Source: Tragulus kanchil
Lineage: Eukaryota; Chordata; Mammalia; Artiodactyla; Tragulidae
Length of the DNA stretch: 64,000 bases
Reading direction: 5' to 3'
Assembly: GCA_022376925.1 (NCBI GenBank)
Contig: JAIOJX010000026.1
Span: 198,934,400 to 198,998,399 of the forward strand
The notes under the pieces are model-generated. The model was not told where the DNA came from. It searched no databases and worked only from the letters and a program-made list of their open reading frames with translations. A program made the translations under genes and the position numbers. Below are positions 11,865 through 23,046 of this stretch, in pieces. Within the stretch, counting starts at the first letter, position 1. The number at the start of each line of letters is the position of its first letter.

Positions 11865-12870
11865 AAATAATTTGAATCTCCATCAATAAAAGATTAATTT
11901 TTCTGCCACCATACAAGGCAAAAGTAGGCAACCATTAGAATAAAAGAATGTGTTTATATTATATTAGGCAAGAAAATATTAAAAAGTGATGAAATGTATC
12001 ACATTTTTACAAGTATACATGTACATTTTTATAAATACATATTTTTAAGTATGCACATATAAATGCATTGTGTTTTTTTCTGCTCATGTGCTTTCTCATT
12101 TTCATTATGGTCATATGTCACTGTGACATTTTAAAAAGTGTGGAAATTCTATTATGAGCACATTCATGCTCTCTGTTACCAGTACCACCCCACCTCAGGA
12201 AGACAGAGACTGCTAGCTATTGCATTTTTAAAGCCCAAAGAGTCACAGAAAAAGTAATTATGGTGAAAATTAAATGAATTGTATCGTGGACAGGCACAGT
12301 GTATATAAACTCAGATAGGAGCATTATGAAACATATTTGAAATTAGAAAGTCAAACCAGATGAACACAGCTGAAGGTGAATCATGCCATGTGATATCTAT
12401 TAGGTTAGACATTAGGAAACAGCAGAGTTCTATGACCCTAGCAATTTTGATAGCTCTTCAACTCAGAGACAGGACAAGGGCTCATACAGTCTTTCATTTT
12501 AAATGTTTAAAAGAACTGTTTAAAAGAAACTTTCACTGTTTAAAAGAACTTTAACTGTTGAACGTAAACTTTGTACTTGTAAGTGGAAAGAATTAGCTGG
12601 ATATTTCAATACTGTTAGATATGAGGCTCACTTAGGAAGCCATATTTGGTTTGTGTAGGATCTGAAATGCAAGTGTATTGAAACAGCAAGTGCACTAACC
12701 CTTAATAAGCCCACCTTTTAAATAGAATTCATGTCTAGGTGGTAGGTATGCTAGAAAGGAATAATTAAAATTTCAAAGTTCACAAGGATCTAGTAAAGAT
12801 CCTATGTATCTGATACAGGTCGTTGGTAGGCAGAGATATCTGAGTCACATCTATATTTCCAGGGAAATTA
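11865..12870. other. AT-rich unassigned sequence, possible old L1 piece
   Basis: 11880-12080 weakly resembles an old mammalian L1 3' region ('caaccattagaataaaagaa'). The rest is unassigned. A short imperfect tandem repeat built on 'tgtttaaaagaac' occurs three times between about 12504 and 12551. No coding signal seen. Confidence 0.4.
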
Positions 12871-13000
12871 CAAACATCAGTGGCTAAAAATTGATTTTGG
12901 AGACCCTCAACAAAACTTCATACAAGCCCAGAATTTATCTCAGAATGTGTGAACTCAGCATGTCTTTGACAGAGGAGGCTCCTGCCTTTGGCTCATTGTA

Positions 13001-13200
13001 GGGCTTCCCTGGTGGCTCAGATGGCAAAGAATCTGCCTGCAATGAGGGAGACACAGGTTTGATCCCTGGGTTGGGAAGATCCCTTGGAGAAGGGAATGGC
13101 AGCCCACTCCAGTGTTCTTGCCTGGAGAATTCCATGGACACAGGAGGCTGGTGGGCCATAATCCGTGGAGTCACAAAGACACAACTGAGTGACCAACACT
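13001..13200 (+). mobile_element. Bov-tA SINE, full length
   Basis: Starts 'gggcttccctggtggctcag', B box 'ggtttgatccctgggttgg', 'cactccagtgttcttgcc', ends 'acacaactgagtgaccaac'. It has the expected ~200 bp length. Confidence 0.93.
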
Positions 13201-14000
13201 TTGGGCCGTACATGTGCCCTCAGTGGCAGAGCTGCCCAAGTCACCCTTCACATCGCTGGTGGATGCTCTGGCCTCTGCTGGCTTGAGTTCGACGTGGCAT
13301 TCAGGGTCGGAATTCTGCCGTAGGAAGCCGCCGCGAGCAGGTGCAGCCTCTGCCGCCTTGTCCTCCACTGTGGCTCAGCTGCCAAGGAAGTGGGTGGTTC
13401 AGCACAGGGAGTCAGCACACAGCAATTAAGTCTTCCTTGAACTGCAGCAGGCAAAGCCACTGACATTTATATCCAAAAATGGCTTGTTCGGATCCCACAG
13501 TCTTCCCAGAGGAGAATCTGTCATGTCTTCATCACCCTGCGCTAAGGGCAAGGAGCTGCTCTTAACAGGCGATTCCATTCTCAGCGCCCTTCCCCTTCCC
13601 CCACATGCGTTCATAAGTTCAACAGGGTTTTGTACCCAGCACTGCCGCCCCCAGACCTTTCCTTTGCCTGCCTGCCTTCGGGCTCCACCTGCTCTCAGGG
13701 TCCACTCTGAGCTGACCAAGCCTCCCTCAGTTAAGTGCCCTCTGCTTAGGGAGGGCAAGTCCAGTGAGAGGTCAGGAGTGCCCCATCCCTCCGTGACCTT
13801 CCTCTATCCCCAGGTGCTAGGCTGTGCACCCTTTCCGTGGTGGTCCCCATCCCAACTAATTGCTTCCAGAATGATTTTTCCACAAAGGTGGCTGAAGCGG
13901 GAATTGCTCACCTCTAGCTGGCAACTAGCCAGCAACACTTACTGAGCAACTTTCAGGTCTACAGAAAATCCCAGTTGCTTTGAGGGATTAAACATGGCTC
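13201..14000. other. GC-rich unassigned single-copy sequence
   Basis: This stretch is richer in G+C than its surroundings and carries overlapping open frames on both strands (longest 153 codons at 13484-13945 on plus). The plus frame is cut to 67 codons in the second copy (14604-14807) by a single-base change creating a stop near 14805, so it is not maintained. I recognise no protein family. It could be a decayed exon or pseudogene, or plain GC-rich spacer. Confidence 0.4.
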
Positions 14001-14120
14001 TTCCAAACATCAGTGGCAAAAAACCCTCAACAAAACTTCATACAAGCCCAGAATTTATCTCAGAATGTGTGAACTCAGCATGTCTTTGACAGAGGAGGCT
14101 CCTGCCTTTGGCTCATTGTA

Positions 14121-14320
14121 GGGCTTCCCTGGTGGCTCAGATGGTAAAGAATCTGCCTGCAATGAGGGAGACACAGGTTCGATCCCTGGGTTGGGAAGAT
14201 CCCTTGGAGAAGGGAATGTCAACCCACTCCAGTGTTCTTGCCTGGAGAATTCCATGGACACAAGAGGCTGGTGGGCCATAATCCGTGGAGTCACAAAGAC
14301 ACAACTGAGTGATCAACACT
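14121..14320 (+). mobile_element. Bov-tA SINE (duplicate copy)
   Basis: Copy of 13001-13200 with several transitions ('atggtaaag', 'gggaatgtcaac', 'gtgatcaac'). Confidence 0.93.
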
Positions 14321-15133
14321 TTGGGCCGTACATGTGCCCTCAGTGGCAGAGCTGCCCAAGTCACCCTTCACATCGCTGGTGGATGCTCTGGCCTCTGCTG
14401 GCCTGAGTTCGACGCGGCTGTCAGGGTCGGAATTCTGCCGTAGGAAGCCGCCGCGAGCAGGTGCAGCCTCTGCCGCCTTGTCCTCCACTGTGGCTCAGCT
14501 GCCAAGGAAGTGGGTGGTTCAGCGCAGGGAGTCAGCACACAGCAATTAAGTCTTCCTTGAACTGCAGCAGGCAAAGCCACTGACATTTATATCCAAAAAT
14601 GGCTTGTTCGGATCCCACAGTCTTCCCAGAGGAGAATCTGTCATGTCTTCATCACCCTGCGCTAAGGGCAAGGAGCTGCTCTTAACAGGTGATTCCATTC
14701 TCAGCGCCCTTCCCCTTCCCCCACATGCGTTCATAAGTTCAACAGGGTTTTGTCATTGTACCCAGCACTGCCACCCCCAGACCTTTCCTTTGCCTGCCTG
14801 CCTTTAGGCTCCACCCGCTCTCAGGGTCCACTCTGAGCTGACCAAGCCTCCCTCAGTCAAGTGCCCTCTGCTTAGGGAGGGCAAGTCCAGTGAGAGGTCA
14901 GGAGTGCCCCATCCCTCCATGACCTCCCTCTATCCCCAGGTGCTAGGCTGTGCACCCTTTCCGTGGTGGTCCCCGTCCCAGCTAATTGCTTCCAGAATGA
15001 TTTTTCCACAAAGGTGGCTGAAGCGGGAATTGCTCACCTCTAGCTGGCAACTAGCCAGCAACACTTACTGAGCAACTTTCAGGTCTACAGAAAATCCCAG
15101 TTGCTTTGAGGGATTAAACATGGCTCTTCCAAG

Positions 15134-17219
15134 GAAAAGAATAAAGAATAAAACATAAATACCAAGCATGCCCACTGCCTGCTGTCGTTTAAGGTCACAC
15201 ACCCATATCCTTGGCAGTGGCTTGTTTATCCAACCAGAGATTCTGTAGTGACAAAATCTGCTATTCAATCTCACAATTTGGCAATCTGATAGAATCAGCT
15301 ATGTTTCATGCTCAAAGATGAACATTCTTGGGAGTGTTTTTGGAAGTCAGTTTTCCTTGTGCGAGGTGATTCTTGTTTTATCTTGTTTTTGTTTCTGCTT
15401 CAAAGCCATCCCAGATTTTATAACTGATTTTTTTCAGATATATTCACCATGACTCATAGTTATTTGATAAAGGATAAAACGCTTCTATTTCTCAGGCTTA
15501 ACTTTCAAAATTAAATATTCAAAAAAAATAGCGTTGCTGCAGTAGATTTCAGTGATTGAAGTCATGAAAACAGTTCTTCTCAGAGAAGCTCCTTAATATA
15601 TCTAGACTGTTTTTCCCTTCATCCAACCCTGACCTAATTCTGAGCTTTTAAGTGCATCTTGACTTAATTGTTTACAAATTGCTGCTCAGAGATGAGTTTA
15701 TTTTCTGAATAGATACCCATGGGGAACCTTCTAGGGGTCAAGAAGGCTAAACCAGGTCTCCTTGCATTCAGAGAATAACAGGCTTCTACCGCACACCCAT
15801 CCCTGGACCAGTGAGCACACAGAGCCTCTGAGTACAGGCCATTCCCACTGCCCTGAGGTGGTACTGACCACTCCCCCGAGACCCCGCAGCATCAGGAGGT
15901 GAATTGGTATCCACTACATTCATAAAAGTCACTGGAAACCTAAGGAAATGGAAAGGCTACTTGTCAAGCTCTTCAGAAGATCTGATCCAATGTGACAAAG
16001 TAGACTTTTCCATTCCCTTAAGAAAAATTCTGTTTGAAAGAAGAATATGTCTGGAGCCAACAGCTATCTACTCAAGCACAAAAGACATCTACTAATAGAA
16101 ATTTCCTCTGTTTTATCTTATTCCCTAAAGGGAGATGATTAGAAAAGGTCAAAATAATTCTAATTGTTTTCTGTAAGTCACATAAACAAATTATTATTAA
16201 GCATCCTCCATATTTGGGCAGAGGGGACCCCAGGATAAATGATGTATGTCCTACCCTCAAGGAACTTACAAGGACTTCTCTGTGGACCATCTATTTACAA
16301 TGACATGTTTTAGCTCCCAGCACAGAAAATCACTATTAAATGGATTTCACACTTCTCTGACCTTATGTCATGATTCCAAAGTCTTCATTTAAAATGTCAG
16401 TTGTCATAGGATGATGCCATTATTGAGGAGATTGGAGCCTCTCCCTGTTTCTTCACACCAGCCAGAAATCTGAGAGCCATCCTTGAGTTTTCCTTCTCCC
16501 TCACCTCTCCCATCCAATCAGTCATTCTGCACTGGGAATTGTACCTCCTTGACATTTCATGTCTCTTTCATTTCCACTGCCTTAATCAGGGCTTTGTCAG
16601 GTCTCACCTGGAACCCTTTAAATGCATTCTGGTTCATGGCCCTGGGCTCGATCTCAACAAGCACTTGACCATTCATCATACTATATCAGAACAGCATGTT
16701 TATTTGTCAGTCTTTATGCTGGGTTAGAAGCCCTTGAGGGCAGGCACTGAGTTTTCAATCTCTGTGTCCAAAACACTGAGCACGGCGATAGGGTAATAGG
16801 AGGCGCTTGGCTTATGTATGTGAGATGCTAAATGGATGCATGTGTATATTAAAACTACTTTTACAGTGTCTCCTCTTCAGTTTCCTTTCCATTGTCAATA
16901 ACCACTTTATACATTTTAGCAGTATTTCTGCTTTTTTATTCATTATTTCCACCACCTTAATCAGCTTTTTGGTTTTAATCTATTGTGGGCTGGCAAAGCC
17001 GAAAGTCAAATTTATTTAGAGAGTATCTAAAGTATGGGTGAACAGGCTCTGACCAGGTCCCTCTTCTACAATTCAAACAAATGAGCTTCAGTGCACTGAT
17101 TCTGTGAGAGCTGTCTCAGCATCTCAGGGAACTTTGTCCCATTGCTATGTTCCAGACCGAGGGAGTTGTCATTAGGCCTGAATTCTAGTAATTAAGATAT
17201 GACTGTTTTAAACTTTTTG
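15134..17219. other. single-copy non-coding sequence with L2 relics
   Basis: Mostly AT-rich and unassigned. About 16187-16270 resembles an L2 piece ('ccctcaaggaacttacaagg'). About 16700-16815 resembles an L2 3' end ('gcccttgagggcaggcactg', 'cactgagcacgg'). No open frame of note. Confidence 0.5.
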
Positions 17220-17266
17220 GTAATTGGTGGTTTTTTATTGAAGTAAAGTTGATTTACAATGTCTTG
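17220..17266 (-). mobile_element. L1 LINE terminal scrap, antisense
   Basis: 'tttttattgaagtaaagttg' followed by 'atttacaatgtc' matches the end of the artiodactyl L1 3'UTR in reverse. Very short. Confidence 0.5.
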
Positions 17267-18060
17267 TATCTTCCATTATAAGAGAAACTTAATTTTAAAA
17301 TTACCTTCTTCATGAATAATTGGTTCATCTGATGCTTCATATGACAGGAGTGTTCTTTGCCATCAAATGTGATCATTTTTACATTTAATTTCTATTTCTA
17401 CACTTGTGGACATTTATTTTGCAATGTTGCAGCAGTTTTCAAAACAGTTTTAAATTATGAAGAGTTCTAATAATTCACTGATAGGCTTTATTACAGTGCC
17501 CACGTGTATTTTTCTTTTTTAGTATTCATTTGTGGACCAAGTTTTACCAGCTGAGCTCCAGCCGTTCCTGGCTAAAGATTTTAAGATTTGTCCCAGTGCC
17601 CCCGAGAGGGACTCCACAGCCAGATCAGCAGACTGGCCTCCCACGGTGGATCCTAACATTGTCTTCACATGAGCCCCTCTGCTTTCCAGGAGGGGGGGCT
17701 GCCACTACTGCTGCTTCAGCTGCTGCCGTCACTGTCCTTGCCACCAATTTGGAGTCAGGTCCCAGCCTGGCATGTGAAGCCAGGTTAACCTCCTGGCATG
17801 AACCTTGGCCTCTGCTCACTGTGCCACCGGACTAAGCCACCATGCCTCTGTGTGTGTGTACTGCCACGTCCCTTGTTTCCTCTTTGCACATTCATGTTCC
17901 ATCCTTTATGCAGACTTAACTTACAAAATACAGACTTCTCATTGGCCGGTTCTGTCATTATCCCGCATGAATCCAAGCTATGCTTGTGGCCTGTCCTTGG
18001 ATGTTCATAAGACAGCATCCATTGTATTTTTACAAAAAAGTCCTCTATTTGGTAGACACT
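17267..18060. other. single-copy non-coding sequence
   Basis: No recognised repeat and no coding signal. The open frames near 17530-17835 overlap on both strands in a locally GC-rich patch and match nothing I know. Confidence 0.4.
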
Positions 18061-18061
18061 A

Positions 18062-18187
18062 TTGTGGAGGAGGGCACAGTAACTCTTCTTGCCTAGAGAA
18101 TCCCCACGGACAGAGGAGCCTGGTGGGCTACAGTCCATAGGGTTGCACAGAGTCGGATATGACTTAACGACTGACCAGGCACACATG
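18062..18187 (+). mobile_element. Bov-tA SINE 3' half
   Basis: 'cttcttgcctagagaatccc', 'ggagcctggtgggctac', 'agagtcggatatgac' and 'ttaacgactgac' are the distal Bov-tA body. The tRNA-like head is missing. Confidence 0.85.
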
Positions 18188-18242
18188 CACTATTGGATGC
18201 CCAGTCACTGTCCTTTCTCTCTTAATTTTTCTTGTTTGTTTG

Positions 18243-18500
18243 TTTAAATTTTGGCCTCTTTTATTGTGTCTTTTTTTTTTTTTTAATTTTCATCCATCTT
18301 TATTCTTCGGTGTGCATGGGCCCCCCATCACAGTGGCCTCTCGTCGCAAAGCACCGGCTCTGGGCACATGCACTCCAGGGCGCTGGCTCGTAATTGGATG
18401 CACGGGTCCAGCTGCTCCGCGGCACGTGGGATCTTCCCAAGCCGGTGCCCCTTGCATTGCAAAGTGGACTCTTTACCCACTGGGCCACCAGGGAAGCGCC
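18243..18500 (-). mobile_element. CHR-variant SINE, antisense (copy 1 of the family)
   Basis: On the minus strand it begins with the 'tggtggcccagtgggtaaag' head, followed by the 'gggaagatcccacgtgccg' block and the body ('ggacccgtgcatccaatt', 'gccagcgccctgg'), then 'aagatggatgaaaatt' before an A-rich tail at 18270-18286. It belongs to the same family as 22704-23030. It is the most diverged member here. Confidence 0.75.
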
Positions 18501-19071
18501 TTTTCTCTCTTCTTTACTAAAGAGAAGTTATTCTTTTCAGAGCAGCCATGTGCCACCTCCCAGAATTCCTTACATCTAAAGGTAATTATGCAACTGAGAG
18601 CCAATAAAAAGTAGTTGGAAGGCTATTTCAGATTTCTGGAAATGTTTGCTCTTCTAACACATATATGGCCTTCTTTCCGTTCCTCTTCTTCTTCCCGGGA
18701 ATGATACCTGAGGCTGGAAGTAGAAGAGCCACCTTGTAATCATGAAGCAAAAAGGTAGCATTGGAACACAGAAAGCAGCTACACGCATCCCAAACTGCCA
18801 ACTTCTGGACGTCTTATTGTACTAGAAACACAAACTCTTTTGGTTAGGTATTGAATTCAGTTTCTATTACATGCAGCCAAATGGAATCTTAATTGAGATA
18901 TCTCTTTGCTTTCATTAGCTTGAATGGGTTTTTGTTTCTTGAAACTTCCTAGTTTTGTACTATCTGTATCCTATGGGTTTCTTTTCCACACAAGGTGCTT
19001 TGGTTCCTATCAACCAGTACTCGCAGCTCTTTGTTACAAGGCTACTCTCGGGCATCAGTTTTAAGAGCTGT
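18501..19071. other. single-copy non-coding sequence
   Basis: No repeat recognised and no coding signal. Confidence 0.5.
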
Positions 19072-19333
19072 AACTGCAGGAAATTTACCCTAGAAGCTAT
19101 TTGTAACCTCTGCCTTATTCTGGATAGTTTTACTTGCTATAGGATTTAGTAAGAGTTGTGCCTGTGAGATATTGTTTGAACACTCCTGCACAATCCCACT
19201 CCCCTACCAAGTTCTCCTGAGGACGTTTCCTGATAAACTAGTTTCCCATGAATCCTTATCTCAGGGTCCACTTCTGGGAAACACAGCCTAAGATCTAATC
19301 CAAAGATCACTGAATAGAATACATATTATCAAG

Positions 19334-19430
19334 TGCTATGGGCTGAATGTGTCCTCTCAAAATTCTTTTGTTGAAACTCTTAACCCCCAGTTTGATGGTA
19401 TTTGATGGTGGTCAATAAGCGATTAAGTCC
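19334..19430 (+). mobile_element. MaLR-type LTR start, sense
   Basis: 'tgctatgggctgaatgtgtc', 'caaaattcttttgttgaaac' and 'cttaacccccagtttgatgg' follow the 5' part of MST/MLT1-like MaLR LTRs. It is interrupted downstream by a Bov-tA SINE. Copy at 20500-20596. Confidence 0.65.
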
Positions 19431-19431
19431 T

Positions 19432-19612
19432 AAGGGTGGCTCCCCCTTGGGGGACACAGATTCAATCCCTGGGTCAGGAAGATCCCCTGGGGAAGGAAAT
19501 GACAACCCACTCCAGTATTCTTGCCTGGAGAATCCCATGGAGAGATGAGCCTGGTAGGCTACAGTCCATAGGGTCGCATAGAGTCGAACACGACTGAAGC
19601 GACAGCACAACA
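19432..19612 (+). mobile_element. Bov-tA SINE, sense
   Basis: 'gattcaatccctgggtcagg' (B box), 'gatcccctggggaagg', 'actccagtattcttgcctgg', 'gtcgcatagagtcgaacac'. The head is abbreviated. It sits inside the MaLR LTR. Copy at 20598-20778. Confidence 0.85.
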
Positions 19613-20499
19613 GACACAATTTAACTAATAGACATCAGACAACATGTTGACTGAGGGCTGTCTTTCATACCTCATGGCCACTGCAGTGAGGAGCACTCTA
19701 GTTTGGCTCTGGCTCCTGGGAGACTGCAGTTTGTCACTCTTAACCTGCTCACCACCTCCCAACACTATTTTCTTAATCCTAAAGTCCTGATTACCTGGAT
19801 GCTTTTTGTTGGCCATCGTTGGCGTTTCAGACTTTTGTTTTATGTGTAAAAAAACATTGAACGGCTTTATTCACAGCCTGATTTTCTTGATGCTATGAGT
19901 TGTGCCCTTGGTGTCAGTAAGGCTGGGAATTAGTTTTAAGGATCTAAATCAATACTTTCATTGAGGAAACTGGGCCATGTGGGCTTGCAAGCTCCAGATG
20001 AAAAGCTGAAATCCTTTCCAACAGCTCAGTTCTGAGGGCTGAGATCAGGGCAGATGACTCAGTGTCCCTTGATATGATTTGATTACTGGTCACTGCCAGA
20101 TGCCCCATCTTGGGTACGTGAAGAGAAGCACAGACAGGCTGCTGAATTTACATTTTTTAGGAAGCAGACACTCTTCCAGTACAGTGACTAAGGAACAAAA
20201 TGGTCCTTCAGGTTTTAAGAAAAAAGTTCAGCTACTCAAGTTTTTGCAGGAAATTTACCCTAGAGCTATTTGTAACCTCTGCCTTATTCTGGATAGTTTT
20301 ACTTGCTAGGATTTAGTAAGAGTTGTGCCTGTGAGATATTGTTTGAACACTCCTGCACAATCCCACTCCCTACCAAGTTCTCCTGAGGACGTTTCCTGAT
20401 AAACTAGTTTCCCATGAATCCTTATCTCAGGGTCCACTTCTGGGAAACACAGCCTAAGATCTAATCCAAAGATCACTGAATAGAATACATATTATCAAG

Positions 20500-20596
20500 T
20501 GCTATGGGCTGAATGTGTCCTCTCAAAATTCTTTTGTTGAAACTCTTAACCCCCAGTTTGATGGTATTTGATGGTGGTCAATAAGCGATTAAGTCC
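20500..20596 (+). mobile_element. MaLR-type LTR start (duplicate copy)
   Basis: Copy of 19334-19430 at offset 1166. Confidence 0.65.
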
Positions 20597-20597
20597 T

Positions 20598-20778
20598 AAG
20601 GGTGGCTCCCCCTTGGGGGACACAGATTCAATCCCTGGGTCAGGAAGATCCCCTGGGGAAGGAAATAACAACCCACTCCAGTATTCTTGCCTGGAGAATC
20701 CCATGGAGAGATGAGCCTGGTAGGCTACAGTCCATAGGGTCGCATAGAGTCGAAAACGACTGAAGCGACAGCACAACA
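20598..20778 (+). mobile_element. Bov-tA SINE (duplicate copy)
   Basis: Copy of 19432-19612, with 'aaataacaac' for 'aaatgacaac' and 'gtcgaaaacg' for 'gtcgaacacg'. Confidence 0.85.
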
Positions 20779-21474
20779 GACACAATTTAACTAATAGACA
20801 TCAGACAACATGTTGACTGAGGGCTGTCTTTCATACCTCATGGCCACTGCAGTGAGGAGCACTCTAGTTTGGCTCTGGCTCCTGGGAGACTGCAGTTTGT
20901 CACTCTTAACCTGCTCACCACCTCCCAACACTATTTTCTTAATCCTAAAGTCCTGATTACCTGGATGCTTTTTGTTGGCCATCGTTGGCGTTTCAGACTT
21001 TTGTTTTATGTGTAAAAAAACATTGAACGGCTTTATTCACAGCCTGATTTTCTTGATGCTATGAGTTGTGCCCTTGGTGTCAGTAAGGCTGGGAATTAGT
21101 TTTAAGGATCTAAATCAATACTTTCATTGAGGAAACTGGGCCATGTGGGCTTGCAAGCTCCAGATGAAAAGCTGAAATCCTTTCCAACAGCTCAGTTCTG
21201 AGGGCTGAGATCAGGGCAGATGACTCAGTGTCCCTTGATATGATTTGATTACTGGTCACTGCCAGATGCCCCATCTTGGGTACGTGAAGAGAAGCACAGA
21301 CAGGCTGCTGAATTTACATTTTTTAGGAAGCAGACACTCTTCCAGTACAGTGACTAAGGAACAAAATGGTCCTTCAGGTTTTAAGAAAACACAGCTGCCA
21401 CTTCTAAAGAGTCGGGAGCAAAAGGAGGGTACTGCGCATGCCCCCTGCATCCAGCACTACCTAAGGGGGCTTCC

Positions 21475-21672
21475 CAGATAAAGAACTCGCCTGCCAATGC
21501 AAGAGACATAAGATATGTGGGTTCAACCTTTGGGTCAGGAAGATTCCCTTGGAGGAAGAAATGGCAACCAACTCCAGTATTCTTGCCTGAGCTATCACAT
21601 GGACAGAGGAACCTGGCAGGCTACAGTCCATGGGGTCATATGAGTCAGACATGACTGAGCTACTGAACAACA
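21475..21672 (+). mobile_element. Bov-tA SINE, sense
   Basis: 'ggggcttcccagataaag' head, 'gggttcaacctttgggtcag' (B-box region), 'aactccagtattcttgcctg', 'tggcaggctacagtccatgg'. A diverged full-length element. Confidence 0.88.
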
Positions 21673-22687
21673 AGGGATGGGCAGCTCACCTAAGCCACAC
21701 CCCTGGCCAGACCTCTGCACACACCTCCACTCTCACCCCATCTAAGGATCAAGCTCACCCTTGCTCAAGTAAGAAAACCTGTTGTTTGTTCTTACTCCTG
21801 TTTGCTGTAGCAGAGGCCCCAATAGACCTTTGCCTGAATTCTTGTCTAGGTTCTGACCAATTCCTATTGATTAAGGAGACTAATTACCCTGGTTAGTGAC
21901 AAGTCTACTAGGGACACATATATATGATTGTTTTCAGAGATAGTCAATATATTTTGACTCAGTACTTCCTTGACCTTTCTTTTCAGCCTGCAGAGACCTA
22001 CCACTTGAGGGAATTTAAAGCAGTTTAACATGCCACACACCCCATTTGTCGGGGGATACACTTGGCTTGCCACTTTACCCTCCTGTGTCAGTTCCTCCAC
22101 CCAGAATAACTATTTGATTTTGGAACACAGGCTTAGCTTTGTGCAGTCCTCTTCCCATGCTATTAGGTAGAGCCAGTTGGAAAAAAAATGAGCTTCTGTT
22201 TATTGATTTATATTTAACAATTTATATATGGTCGATGAGCCTACTGGATCATTTGACTATATTACTTATATTCCATCAAGGCGAGAACTATGAAACTCAT
22301 GAGACAAATATTAAGTAGACCATTTGCAAATAAAATGCAAACCAGCCCCAACTCAGACACAAACCAGAGACAGTAGATTAAAGAAACCCTGAGAGCCTTT
22401 TATTTTACAGATCAAAAGGGAGGGTGGTCAATTTACTCCAAACTTGCTACCCTATAATATACAAGTATAGTTCCCTCACTACCTTTGGTCACTTTCCAAG
22501 TGTGGGGTACTGTGAATTGGGGCAATTTTGTTCAAGAAGTCATCAATCTTTTTTTGAGGAGTAAGGAGAAATTAGAATAACAGCAATGAAGATTACTGGA
22601 AATATTTTTCCTGTCAAAAAGAAAAAAAAAAATCCTCCCCCCACCCTCCACACTATATAACCTACACACAAACAGCTTCTTTCAAAC
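21673..22687. other. single-copy non-coding sequence
   Basis: No repeat family recognised with confidence and no coding signal. Confidence 0.45.
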
Positions 22688-23046
22688 AAAAATTCCTTGG
22701 GCCGGGCTTCCCCTGGTAGTCCAGTGGGTAAGGACACCGCCTTGCAGTGCAAGGGGCGCTGGTTCGATCCCTGACCCGGGAAGATCCCACGTGCTGCGGA
22801 GCGGCTGGACCGATGTGTCCAATTACCTAGCCGAAGCTCTGGAGCGCATGCGCCCAGAGCCGGCGCTCTGCAACGACAGACGCCACCGCGATGGGAGGCC
22901 CACAGGAGCCAAAGAACAAAGACGGATGAAAATGGAGAAATGAAAGACCAATAGAAGTGGCCTGCCCGCCCCCCTCCATCCCCAACCCGACCCCCGCCCA
23001 AAATAAATAAATAAATATCTTAAAAAAAAAAAAAATTCCTTGGGCC
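22688..23046 (+). mobile_element. CHR-variant SINE with 16-bp target-site duplication
   Basis: The SINE occupies 22704-23030 and is flanked by identical 16-bp direct repeats (22688-22703 and 23031-23046, 'aaaaattccttgggcc'). The head has the A-box-like 'tagtccagtgg' and B-box-like 'ggttcgatccc'. The body runs through 'gagcggctggaccgatgtgt', 'ggagcgcatgcgcccagagc' and 'caaagacggatgaaaatgg'. The C-rich 3' segment ends in (AAAT)n and poly-A. The perfect duplication and A-rich start of the target fit L1-driven insertion and recent age. Related to CHR-2 SINEs but with a different body. Confidence 0.88.

Larger units (their letters stand above)
12871..15133. repeat. direct duplication F, about 1.12 kb (junction ~14006)
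   Basis: Copy 1 is about 12871-14005 and copy 2 about 14006-15133, offset 1120 bp. Copy 2's start is compacted (13 bp after 'ggcaaaaa' are missing relative to 12884). The copies differ by more substitutions than A-E, mostly transitions, and by a 6-base insertion near 14754. This suggests two haplotypes as well as an unmerged overlap. Confidence 0.88.
19072..21390. repeat. direct duplication G, about 1.17 kb (junction ~20243)
   Basis: Copy 1 is about 19072-20240 and copy 2 about 20243-21390, offset 1166 bp. The first ~120 bases of copy 2 lack bases present in copy 1 ('cctagagcta' against 'cctagaagcta', 'cttgctagga' against 'cttgctatagga', 'actccctacc' against 'actcccctacc'). The last ~25 bases of copy 1 are garbled (20222-20242). 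Confidence 0.9.

Noticed and set aside
13001..13075. tRNA genes suggested by A- and B-box motifs in several places
   Set aside because: Each is the tRNA-derived head of a Bov-tA or CHR SINE with an SINE body attached. None has an intact cloverleaf that I could confirm.
13484..13945. 153-codon open frame on plus
   Set aside because: It overlaps open frames on the other strand in GC-rich DNA, matches no family I know, and is broken in the second copy (14604-14807).
17530..17835. 101-codon frame on plus near 17.5 kb
   Set aside because: An overlapping open frame exists on the other strand, there is no known domain and no splice context. It is probably chance in a locally GC-rich patch.
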